Shown one piece after another: positions 42,859-53,480 of a stretch of 64,000 bases of DNA; position 1 is the stretch's first letter; every line of letters begins with the position of its first letter. This stretch comes from Doryteuthis pealeii (taxonomy: Eukaryota; Mollusca; Cephalopoda; Myopsida; Loliginidae). The notes beneath the pieces are model-generated. The model was given only the letters and a program-made list of their open reading frames with translations. It did not search any database and was not told the origin of the DNA. The stretch covers positions 94,222,145 to 94,286,144 of the forward strand of contig CM042141.1 of assembly GCA_023376005.1 (NCBI GenBank), given 5' to 3'. Both the position numbers and the translations under genes were made by a program.

Positions 42859-43190
42859 CTAAGCCAAACGAACGTAGTATATAGATACATTTGCCCATTC
42901 CGAGAGTGTCTCTCAGAAAATAAACTATACACTAATAGCTTACATTGGCCATACAACAAACAACACTATCCCGCCGTCTTACATACCATCTCTCCGACAC
43001 AAGCTCCATAAAACAACACTTTATTAAAAAACACCCAGAAAAATCCACCTCCCTCGAAATTAGAAAAATCTTAAACGAAAATACTAAAATTATCTACAAA
43101 AATAACAATAAGAACGCCTACAGATCCTAGAAGCCATATGCATTAAAAATAAAAAACCTAACATTAATAAAAATAGCCTTTAAAGTCGGA
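42859..43190 (+). mobile_element. Penelope-like element GIY-YIG endonuclease remnant
   Basis: Across three frames the plus strand reads VVYRYICPFRECLSENK (Cys motif), YIGHTTNNT (YIG of the GIY-YIG core), TLSRRLTYHLSDTSSIKQHF, LNENTKIIYKNNNK, and RLQILEAICIKNKKPNINK with the glutamate of the L-E-A catalytic block. This order (C-P-x3-C, Y-I-G-x-T, L-S-R-R-L-x-x-H-L-S, I-x-Y, L-x-I-L-E-A-x-x-I-K) is specific to the C-terminal endonuclease of Penelope-like retroelements. Single-base frameshifts near 42935 and 43120 disable it. Confidence 0.85.
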
Positions 43191-43197
43191 GACAACG

Positions 43198-43492
43198 TAT
43201 AAATATCTTCAATAACTAACACTCACCTAACCCCCCTCTTAAAAATAATAGACTCTCTGAATTAGATAAAAGCATAGATAACAAAACTAAAATCAACTAA
43301 AAACCAAATTACATAACCCCATGAATACGACTGGAGCAACAGTCGAAAGCGCTCGGGAAAATAAGTATGAAAAATATGATGAATCAACTCGATCCAGATT
43401 CAAGAAGGATAGCCAGAAGACTGGAAAAAATATCCATACAAAAAATGAAAAAAGAATACTCCGTGGTATTCAATAACACATGTCTTACGAAT
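43198..43492 (+). mobile_element. Penelope-like element 5' end, direct copy
   Basis: Downstream of the endonuclease remnant and in the same orientation. The ATG at 43321 opens MNTTGATVESARENKYEKYD. A one-base insertion (tccagattcaag) shifts to the frame continuing SRRIARRLEKISIQKMKKEY, SVVFNNTCLTNNLLPKYTKF. A 3' end followed by a second 5' end is the partial-tandem arrangement known for Penelope elements. The hairpin cgactg-gagcaa-cagtcg followed by aaagcgctc lies at 43328-43354. Confidence 0.75.
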
Positions 43493-43534
43493 AATTTGCT
43501 GCCAAAATACACAAAATTTAAAATATATATTATA

Positions 43535-43593
<59 letters not shown>
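43535..43593. repeat. (GT)n(TA)n compound microsatellite
   Basis: About eight GT units followed by some 20 TA units. A piece of family P (gtaaccgaaactacatcac) follows at 43636-43655. Confidence 0.95.
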
Positions 43594-43595
<2 letters not shown>

Positions 43596-44076
43596 ACAGA
43601 TATCATTACATATATATTGTAATGGAAGTCAGTCACTCTGTAACCGAAACTACATCACTGCTTTCATCACAATACCCTCAGGAATTGCATAACTTTATTA
43701 ATGAGTATTTAATTTATAGTAAAACATAGAATAAATCTTATTAACAAGGTCTTTATGAAATCTGAGTTAGATTTGTCTCAAAACAGCCATGTTATTAGTA
43801 TGTTTAAAATCCTGCAATTTGTTTTGTATATCATTAAGAAATAAAGTTTTCCATAATAATATGGTGTGGTTAATTTTCATACTGCTTAAACAAAATAATT
43901 AGTTTGGTGTATTGATCCCTAATATATTGTTTTTCATTCTCCAACATATTAAAATCAATCCTATGAATGATTTTATATAGAAACCTATAAAAATAAGTGT
44001 AATGTTTTCTTATTACATATATTTCATTAGATTAAAACTTTAAATACTTACACCGGAGAGCGCATATTCTAGCTAG
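43594..44076. other. AT-rich DNA with family P end
   Basis: 43615-43670 carries the terminal words of family P; the remainder has no recognised feature. Confidence 0.5.
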
Positions 44077-44104
44077 TGTGTGTGTGTGTTGTGTGGTGTG
44101 TGTG

Positions 44105-44145
<41 letters not shown>
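44077..44145. repeat. (GT)n(TA)n compound microsatellite
   Basis: Interrupted GT units (with a tgtgtggtgtg irregularity) followed by TA units with a break. Immediately after, 44153-44200 is a SINE tail (ggcattaaataacccacaagagttgatatgccatt). Confidence 0.9.
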
Positions 44146-44146
<1 letters not shown>

Positions 44147-44329
44147 TATAGGCATTAAATAACCCACAAGAGTTGATATGCCATTAAATCAAACAATCAC
44201 CAACAAACAAATTCGGCAGAATAAAGCAACACCAAGTTATTTAGGATTTATGTTTTTGCATAGGATGATTTGGATGGTCTTATTCTAACCAGAAGGGTGT
44301 TGTAAGTGTTAAACAGTCTTTGATCAAAT

Positions 44330-44722
44330 GAGTTGGGTTTTTGTCAAGCCTAGCACCTATATGATTGTCCTGGCCTATTGCCCCTTTATGGCACACCCCA
44401 ACCCTTTTTTAATCTATGGTGCAAGAGGCGGAGGTTGAAGGTCCTTAGTGTCCTGATATGATTTAAACTACATGGTGAAGTTCCATTCTGGACTCTGGGG
44501 AGTACCGCTTTCATCGCCATTACTCCCAGGTGCCAACCTTTGATCACCGTAGTAGTACCTATTAGGGTCCTTCTAGTGAGTTCTCAATAGATCAATTTAA
44601 AAAAAATTAAAATAATGGTTTTAAAAACAAAATTGAATCCACAAGAATGAATAAACAAAATGTCTTTGGCATAAAATAATCTAAAGAGTGGACATTGCAA
44701 AAAATCCCACGCAACCAAATTG
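44330..44722 (+). repeat. Family T repeat, noisy copy
   Basis: Landmarks recognisable but with many small indels: agcctagcacctatatgattgtcc, gaggttgaaggtccttagtgtcctg, ccattactcccaggtgcc, gtacctattagggtcc, gaatgaataaac, and the tail gcataaaataatctaaagagtggacatt. The indel load is higher than in copies left of 40 kb. Confidence 0.65.
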
Positions 44723-47651
44723 GCTTATTCTTCAATCTCCTCGATTCCCTCCAGCAGAAAAACTAACAAACCATTCCAACTATACTCAATACTAATATCA
44801 ATAGAAGTAATCAACCTGAATAAGCATACAATACCTGCACAAGTAACAAGTTTTCCAGTATAAAAATAACCCAAGGGTTGACATAACATATAATCCATCT
44901 AACCAAGCTACATGCTGCAGATTCAGCTTGAGCAGGTGTATTTGCAGTAAAGCGTTAATCTGCTTCTTGGCTTTTTTTGTGTGTAATGTGAGACTTTCAA
45001 TTAAGATCTATTTGTAATAATGACATATTTTCAATGTCTTGCTAAAAATATCAATTTCACTGAGTGTCAATAACTGAGGATCTTGTGTCCATTTAATAAT
45101 AAAAGGTCCACCCATTTTGTTTTATTCATACAATTTTTTCAAATTTTATCAACGATATTTGAAGATTTCCTTTGCTCATATTTTTTTATACAAAAACATG
45201 AATAAATCAAATTCAAAAATGAAACAAAAAAAAAAAACAAAAAGAGAAAGTCAGTTCTTTCAAAACTAAATCATTTTTATTAATTTGGCATTTTATATTT
45301 ACTCCCAATTTAAGAATCTGAAATTTTTTGGTTCTCCTGCCATGAAAAGTAAGATTGTAGTTGTGCAAATGGCACACTTTGATCAATTCACTTCACACTT
45401 TAAAAAGTAATCAGTTTTCATTTGTAATGTTTAAGTTGTGTATAACAAACAACAAACAAACAAAAATCATAATTGTTATTTTCTTAAATAAATTTCTTTT
45501 TTAAGTTTCTTAATCTTTTATTTTGCGCATTGTTAATCGGAAATGTCTAAAATTTAAGTAAAAAAAAAAAAAAAAATTATTTTATTGCTGAACATATGAT
45601 TTGTGATAATAATTGAAATTCAAATCTGCTAAGAAAATGAAATAATTTTGGAATATACACATGGCTCATCAGTTGGACTCAAAGGTTTTAATTGTTTCAA
45701 AAACTGAAAAGAGTAATTGACACTTCTAACAATTGAAGTCAAAAAATCTTTGTAAACAGAACACAAGAATTTCATAATTCCCATCAGAAATGAAAAATGA
45801 AAGATAAAAGAATTGTTCATTTTATTTATATTTCTTAAAACAATCCATTATTTCTGATCCAAATAGATAGAACTTACCCCAATTGCAAAGCTTAAAATAT
45901 TCTTCAGCATTTTTATTTGATCAAATTAACAATTTCATTTCTTTCATCTGAATATGTGAAATTCACAGCCTAAGGAATATGTAGTATTTAATAATCTTAA
46001 CATAGTCTGGTATAAGGCCAAAATGAGAGTCAGAGATTGTGTTTGCTCCAAAGGTTTTCCTGCCTTATAATTCTGGGTTTGAAGTCCTATGACTTTAATT
46101 GGGCTTGAATCCTAACTTCTTCATGGTAATTCAGCAGCCACATAGTTTATAACTTATAAAAAATAACATTTCATAAAAAATGAGTTTTGTATTACCTCTT
46201 TAAGCTTTCAAAATAATTTGCCGTTTGAAATGAATTAATAATGATTTTATTCAAAATAATGAAATCATAAACAGGTGAAATTAGAGGGTCCCAAAAATGA
46301 CCTTTTGAGATTTTATCAGAAGGCAATTTATGCTGCACACTTACAAAAATGTGTGTTAATCAACTTACGGACCTAAAATTGGCACCATATTTTCACAATA
46401 TCAATCCGCCAAAAGAAAAAAAAAGAAAAAATTAGGGAATTAACTGAAATTGAATGAAATTTCAGTGGAGATTATTAAATGAATAAAGATATAATGCACT
46501 AGTTATTATTTAAAAAAACTTTACCTATTTTTAGGTCAGTTAACTTGGAACCATGTATTCTTTGAGGCATAACTACAGATTCAAAGATATATGGTTTCAA
46601 AGTTTAAACTGACCTGAAAAAATGTAAAAGTTTTTAAAGAAAATAGACTGGTGGCATTATTTTTTTTTATTCATTAATTATCAATACTGAAAATTCATTA
46701 AATTTGTTAATTCCTGATTTTTGGTATTTTTTTCTTTTCGGCCGGGTGATATATGGTGGAATTTAGGTTCTGTTAGTTGATTTTAACAAATGTGAGGTTG
46801 CATGCAATATCTACCAAGGCAATATTTTCCCTTCAAAGTCGATAAAGTAAACCATTGTGTTCTTCTTTCATCATGGAAGGATTTTGATTATCCCTCGACA
46901 CTTTTAGTTGGTTTGTATCAGCATTAGGGCACGCCATGTTTGTCTCTAACCCAGCCTGGATGAAATGGCAACAGATAAAATCTTATCTGGCTTCAATCAA
47001 CAGCCATACTCTTGGTAATCATGTTTAGAGCAGCCTGAAAAAAAACAAAAAAATAAAATAAATAAATTAAAACTGCAGAAAGGTAAATCCCAAGATGCTG
47101 GCAGTCATCCTCTTAAAGTTGATAACAACATAATCCTTATTTTGAAAAATATAGTTTCCTTCTTCCAATTGCTTTTTATAAATTAACAATAAAATAATGT
47201 TGCAATTATTAATTAATACAGATTCTTTCATGAGTAAGAGAAAATAATTGGTGACATTGTTTCAAGTAACGCATGAACATTGGTAGGTTATATGATAACC
47301 GAAACAGCAGAAGTATCTCCAACAAAGATTGCATTCTTGTCAACCTGACATGCCAGTGATAAACTTAGCAGATATCTTGCACTTGGAATAGAGAACAGGG
47401 AGAAGGTGAATTTATGCCTTCCTCAAGGTATTGGTAGAAGTGATACAAGAATTTTCAGATGGAATTACAATTCAGTTTTGCTAAACTCTTTTCTGACCAA
47501 ACTTCAAGAAATGCATTTTCTTCTAACATACCTAAAGAGACCTTTAATATCAAAAAACGGTCATGGATAATCATACTTGGTCTTAGATTCATTTTTCCTA
47601 ATCAGATTGGCTAGGGAAGTTCACAATAAGATTTATAAATTATTCGCTTGT
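44723..47651. other. AT-rich DNA, no gene found
   Basis: About 2.9 kb searched for the missing DNAJC3 C-terminal exons (for example an H-P-D triplet in a K/R-rich frame) without success. A family T tail is at 44860-44900. 46600-46720 resembles the shared core of the M4/M6 elements (gacctgaaaaa, gaaaatagactggtggcatta, ctgatttttggta). Confidence 0.5.
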
Positions 47652-47935
47652 GGAGGTTGTGTGGTGTAATGGTTACTGTTGCGGAAATGAATAATAGCAA
47701 GGGGAAGTTCAAATCCTGACAAGATTGTTGCATTTCTCATAGTACTATACCTTAGCAAAAGTATGAATATATTTCTCTCTCCAGCTATGGGGAAAGTAGT
47801 AGGACAGCACTGAGCTTTTGAACTTTGGTTAGGCAACCAATTAGAAAGAAGGAACAGCTCTGAATTCAAACCTGTTAAAATAGAAATTGATACCATGTCA
47901 CATCCTACTTGTGTGAAGGGGTTTTGGTGAATATG
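47652..47935 (+). repeat. tRNA-derived SINE (family 1), forward orientation
   Basis: The head ggaggttgtgtggtgtaatggttactgttgcgg has an A-box-like tggtgtaatggtt. The B-box-like gttcaaatcctg follows at 47708. The body has gtatgaatatatttctctctccagctatgggg, tagtaggacagcactgag, ttggttaggcaacca and tgaattcaaacctgtta. The tail is catgtcacatcctacttgtgtgaaggggtttt. This is the only plus-strand family-1 copy and defines the orientation of the others. Its tRNA-like head is not a functional tRNA. Confidence 0.85.
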
Positions 47936-48044
47936 TTAAATGCTTCTTTTAACTCAAAAATGATGTTGTTTTAATCACACTATAAATAACCTTTTTTTCT
48001 TTTGCATATCCACCTATATATGAAATGATATTATCATAAGAAAT

Positions 48045-48325
48045 GGAATTGGCAACCAGTGTTCAATATCCTGGACAAGGCTGTTTGCATTTCACTTTGC
48101 TACAATTGCTCTTGGGAAAGGCTTGAATCTCTTTTCTCTCCAAAGAAGCACCAATTCCAATAGATCACTGAATTAACGCAATGAAGCCCATTCAATACTT
48201 AACTAGGTGATCACTTAAGCAATCAAGCAGTTACTAAAGGCAACCCAAGTCCTTTGTTTTACCAAAATTATTAATTTGGCATTAAATACCTGACAAACAG
48301 TTGATATGCTGTAAAAAAAAACAAA
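48045..48325 (+). repeat. SINE-like chimera
   Basis: Starts with family-1 words (tcaatatcctggacaaggctgtttgcatttcac, cttgggaaaggcttgaat, ctctctccaaag) and ends with a SINE/LINE tail (ggcattaaatacctgacaaacagttgatatgctgt). Either a recombinant or a third SINE family. Confidence 0.6.
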
Positions 48326-48479
48326 AAAACAATCATCAAGTAGGTAGAATTTCTACCATGACGCTATTCATTTCAACATAACTGCTGGTAGATACTTATG
48401 ATTTTTTATATTGAGGTTGATTTGTACACGTTTTTTAATTCTTTTTCCTAGGCTCATTTAATGATTATAGTATTAATAC

Positions 48480-48990
48480 AAACACAACTTTATTTCTATA
48501 TGTTTTGTATTATCCATCACAGTCTTGTGACAGAAGAACCACGAGTGAGTGGCCCGCCGTAATCTCAAGGAAGCAGGCTCGGCTTTGCCTGGCATGTGGA
48601 TATCGAACCGCAATCCTTCGGATAATGTGAACGGGCGACACATTGGCACTGAATTCAAGATACTAACTGTCCTGGATGTAAGCGCCAGGTGCCCGATGAT
48701 GGCTACGAGGATTCACGCATGCCGAGATTGGCTCGGGAATCTGCGTGCATTGGGTGCAGACACCCGGATGTTGACAGGAAAACATTGTATAAGTAGAAGT
48801 GGGGTGATGACAGCAAGTAGTTGCGATTTTCAGCTGCTGAAGTTATTTGAGTTGGTGATTTTACGACGACAACGGATTTTTTGTGCTATAGATTTTGTGT
48901 CGGTGACGACATTGTTGAACCCCCACTCTTCAGACAAGTCGAAATTTAGTTTCCCCTCATATTTTCTTTTTCCTTTTTCATACTAGAAGT
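48480..48990. other. GC-richer segment with 145-codon open frame, unrecognised
   Basis: The stretch has clearly higher G+C than its surroundings, especially 48540-48790. An open frame on the plus strand runs from 48549 to 48986 and begins MARRNLKEAGSALPGMWISN. I see no domain, signal peptide, transmembrane segment or family resemblance, and its last third is low-complexity S/F. The first bases (aacacaactttatttctatatg) contain, on the minus strand, an AATAAAG. That leaves a fragment of an LTR or other retroelement in reverse orientation as a real alternative to a gene. No splice or promoter evidence. Confidence 0.35.
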
Positions 48991-49639
48991 CTATGGTAAA
49001 TTATTCTAGAATCTAATATTTGTAAACAAAGTCTTGAAACAAAGGTGAATATTTGATAAGTTTTATGTTGAAATAGGTTCCTTACTAACTAGCTAGATTA
49101 TAATGTGAACCTATCTGTTAGGTCACCCGGCAAATACTCAATTTTACAACCACAATATTAGAATCGACCTATCCACTGGTTTTACCTATCCGAGTATATA
49201 TACAGTAAGTTAAATAACTCTAGCACATTAAACCATGTTGACTTTTTACACCCACATTACAGAATTAGTGGAAATATTTCAAATGTAAAAATATTCCACA
49301 CTTTGAATTCTCAATAAAAACTATTGAATGAGAAATATCTTTACATGTGTTAAATATTATCTCACTACACTCAATATACTAATTGGTGCGCTTCAACCTT
49401 TGGTGCCAATATTTTGCCTTAATTCCAATATAAATATTCAAAGATTGCTAGAGACGCACTGACTGAATTCTAATTTACCATCTTTGATTTTCAAGCATTA
49501 AAATGAACATCAATATCAAAGAGTTCCTTGTGTTACTTTGTCAACACTTTCAACTGGTGAACAAGCATCTTTTTTTTTTTTAACCCTTTTCATATAAGAT
49601 TTATTCTTATCCACTTTCAACAATAATATCTATTATAAA
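48991..49639. other. AT-rich DNA
   Basis: No gene or repeat end recognised. Confidence 0.5.
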
Positions 49640-50240
49640 TGGAAGATTATGTGTTTTTTCCGTCTGTACCCCGAAACTATATTACTATTCAAGTAAAATT
49701 CCCCTTAGTTATTTAGTCGAATTCTACAGGATTTTTCTTTTTTTATTTAAACTCAATTTTAATAAAATTGTTTTAACATTATTAATACTGTTTGGTATAT
49801 CTACTACTAATAAATACAATTGTATTTATATATAACAACAAAATAGCAGTTTAACAGTATGAATGGGAAGGCTAATTTGCATATTGATATTAAAAATCTG
49901 ATTTAATAAATATGTTTGCTTAGTATTAACTGATTTCTAAATTGTTTGGTTTTATCTTAACGGATATTATCTAAAATATCAGGGATAAATCTTAAAGAAA
50001 TCCATTAACAAGAAAATACTGTAATTTCCTATTCTTTAACTTTCCTATTTTAACTAAATAGTTAAATTAGGAAAAATTTAGCAAATGAAAAGACAGGAGT
50101 GAGGGAAGAGTAAGTTCAGTTGTTTATCTTTTTTTATTATAGCCTCCTCTGTTTTCAAATATTTTTTATCTGCTTTCTTAATTTAAGTTTCATTAGCATT
50201 CTAATTTGATACAATATTACATTACCATAAAACTTAAAAT
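49640..50240 (+). repeat. Family P repeat, noisy, truncated by the gap
   Basis: Same order as 12556-12845 and then further: gtctgtaccccgaaactatatta, aatacaattgtatttatata, gaatgggaaggctaatttgcatattgatatta, atttctaaattgtttggttttatctta, taactaaatagttaaattagg, and finally words matching the reverse complement of 9650-9770. It therefore extends the family beyond the 12 kb copy. It has many small indels and stops at the N run. Confidence 0.7.
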
Positions 50241-50340
50241 NNNNNNNNNNNNNNNNNNNNNNNNNNNNNNNNNNNNNNNNNNNNNNNNNNNNNNNNNNNN
50301 NNNNNNNNNNNNNNNNNNNNNNNNNNNNNNNNNNNNNNNN
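50241..50340. other. Assembly gap (100 Ns)
   Basis: Exactly 100 unknown bases, the conventional placeholder for a gap of unknown size. True distance and even adjacency of the two sides are not established by sequence. Confidence 0.99.
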
Positions 50341-53300
50341 GCCGAAGATTATATCTACTATACACACTAGAAAAAAACATGAACCTGTATGAGTCAGCCC
50401 ATTGGCTCAGGTTGGATTGTTGAAAGAAAAATCAGCAGGATGATATATTCTCAATTTAAAGTTTTTCCACAAAACTGTCCAATAAGTTGGATTTATAAGA
50501 ATAGACCACATAAAAATGAGGGTTGTACTTTTTGCAACTTCTGATAAATTACCTTGTCAGTCAACGCATGTGCAGATCTTAGATCTGTCTGCTGTATCAT
50601 GACGGCTGAAAATCTCTTCAATTACGACATTAATTTCATATTATTTATTCATTTACATTTATTAGAAATAAAACAATCATAATTCTGTAATTTTTCTTAG
50701 ATGGCTAGTTAAGACCCCGGTTTAGTAACGATAGAGCTTAAACTATTAGGTCTTATTTCAACAGTATCTAATAAATAGACCACTGGACTATTTTACCATC
50801 AAATATATTTGAAATATAATATTCAATATAATTTCAAACTATCCTAAAAGCTAGAAAAGATTAAATAGCTTGTTGACCAAAGGATCTGGGATTATTAAAG
50901 TAATTCGGTACTTAAAAAGTACTTTGTGGCAATTCAAAACCAAACTTTAAAAACAATCTAATCTTAAATCTAATATTCTTAAAAATGGTACTTGACAAGA
51001 ATTTTAATCTTGTTGGGTTAGGGTTAGTTTTAGGGTTAGGCAAATTTTATTTTTAAACAAATTGAAAAGTGGAAAATGCCATTTTCCACTTGGGAAAAAA
51101 CTTCCTGGTAGTCAAATTGACCTTCATCATTTTCCCTTTTACAAAAATTTTTTAAAATTTTGTAAAAATTCACACATTTTTGACCAAAGTCATTAACGGT
51201 ATCTATAATTTTTTCATTTAAGAAGAATTTTTGTAGGATAAACCTTCACAAATATAGATATAATGAATATACATACATTTTTGTGTCAATCTGTTTATTT
51301 TTAACATTACTGTGCATTCAAAGTAGAAATATTTACAGGACCATAAATCAAGCAAAAATTAGGGACACTGCCCAAATGTATGTCTGCTTTTTCATTTTAA
51401 AAACGAATTAAAAATTATTTAGGGTAATTTTTTGTCTATGGGGCGAAAAGTCAGTATCATAATGAGCATCATTAAATTAAAAAAAAAATTTTTTTAAATA
51501 AAAAATATTACATGTGTAATTTATTTTTAATATATTTTAAAGACAATTTTTTTTGGTCAATTTTTCCATCAAATATTCGTAAGACATGGTTGCGCAAAGA
51601 TGACGTAAAATCCGTGATTTTAACAATAAACTCTAATTGATGAAAAAAATAATCAAGGAATTTAATCCGATTTATAATGAAATAATTGTGCGAAAAGAGT
51701 AAACCAAACAAAAGAACCATTCAAAAAAAAAACAAATCAACAATATTAATCTTTTTATCTTTATTCTTAAAATTTATTTTTGGATTTTCGGTACGTCGCT
51801 ATTTCTCCTACCACGATACCGCACCCTTAATTTATTTCTTCCTATTGCACACCTTCTTGTTTTTTTTTCATTTATACTGTAATTTAGTTTCAACCTTTAT
51901 TTAACACCACCAAAAATAAGGGGTGGGGTTGCAGTGTTAAGTGACCTGAAAAAAATCAGTAAGCTTTGAAATAAAATACACTGATGGCACTCTATAATAA
52001 AATTATCTCACATTCGATAACCTAAACACTGAAATTTCACTTACCATCTCCCCGGGGGGGGGGTATCGTATTTGTAAAAATAGCGCCTTTTGCGGGCACA
52101 ATTTGACAGTGCATAGCAATCAGGTTTTTTATATTCTTTCACGAACCACCAAGCTAAATCAGAATCTTCCTAAATTTTTTACTAACAAATATTTGATGTG
52201 CTTAACAACTTGCCTACTATCTTTTATTGATAATTATAAGTAATTAGAAAAAATCTATTTAAAAGCATGATATTCTATTTTAGTTGAGTGTAAATTAAAT
52301 AACGCAAACAAAAGTTTCATCTCCTGCGGCCTGATTAAATACGAAGAAGATTGGACATGGGAAAGGGGGATATCTTTTGCAACTGCCTGCTGTTTTTTCA
52401 GCTGATAAGTTTTTCCGCACGACATTTCTCTTTGTCTAACTCTCTAGATAGATTAGAGAAAGGGAAAGACCAGCACGATTTTAGGTCGGTGTGTTTTTTG
52501 ACTTATTGCATTACGCTATTACAACCAATTAACTGGAATTTTTTTTCAAAACATAAACGTAATCCTAAACTAAGGTATAACTCAGTATACTTTCGTGTAT
52601 AACTACACATGGAAAGCATTTAGACTTAAAATGTGATAATATCAGCTTTAGTATAATAATATATAATATGATACCCTTGATTACAAGTGCTCTCGCCTAT
52701 GAGTTTTTCAAAGTTTACAAGTTGTCACTCAATTCAATTTTTTTTTTTTCTTTGTGTTGTTGAGGTACAGTGAACTCACAAGATCATTTGTGCTATATAG
52801 ATTGCTAAATGAACATTTAGTTTCAAAATGATTACTCCTAAGAAGAATATCTATTACTAGAAATATATTAAAACATTGCAGCACATAATTCATTACATTC
52901 TATTTTATGTTTTTAATACAATACAGCGGCTATTATCTCTTATTTTAAAAAAGGCTAACAAAAAATTTTGGGATGTTTTGAGTGGGTCTGGAATGGATTA
53001 TAGCATTTCAGTTTATTTCAATGGCGGAACATCAATTTGATCTATAGGTTCGACGATTTAGAGTGGAACAAATTAACCTTGTAAGGTCCACGGTACATAC
53101 CCAGTGATACTGAATAGCTTTTTTTATTTAGTGCATCCCTGGGATGCACATATTTTGCTTTAGAAATGGGTCCCAATAAGTTTCCTAATAGATTGTAGGG
53201 TTTTTATTTATGATCTGGGGAAACAACCATAGTTGCCTAACTTCTACCTTGTAAACCTATCCTGTGTAATTCGTTCATAAGACTTTAATTGTAATTTCCG

Positions 53301-53480
53301 TTGAACTTGAAATGATGAGGGATGAGAAATAAAACTGGGATGCATAGAATATGTTTACTGCGTCCTTTTATATTTTTGTAGCATGCAGGGATGCGGACGC
53401 ATACCCTATCAGCTCCACTGCACACTAGGCTGGTTTTGAGCTTTTTTTAATTTAATATTTTTCAGAGAAACAAACCCCAT
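50341..53480. other. Indel-rich stretch, probably unpolished sequence
   Basis: Aligned by eye to 23466-26560, this stretch shows dense single-base insertions, deletions and substitutions, whereas the flanking part of the same duplicate does not. The change in error density around 53480 is abrupt. Error-type is what raw long-read sequence looks like. Neutral divergence would be expected to continue into the rest of the duplicate. Confidence 0.7.

Noticed and set aside
47652..47725. tRNA gene
   Set aside because: It has A- and B-box-like words but no complete cloverleaf, and it continues into a SINE body found in many copies. The same holds for 28007-28075.
41760..50240. Missing J-domain exons of DNAJC3
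   Set aside because: I looked for an HPD-containing frame with flanking K/R-rich helices and for AG/GT-bounded matches and found none. The exons are probably beyond the window or lost in the gap.
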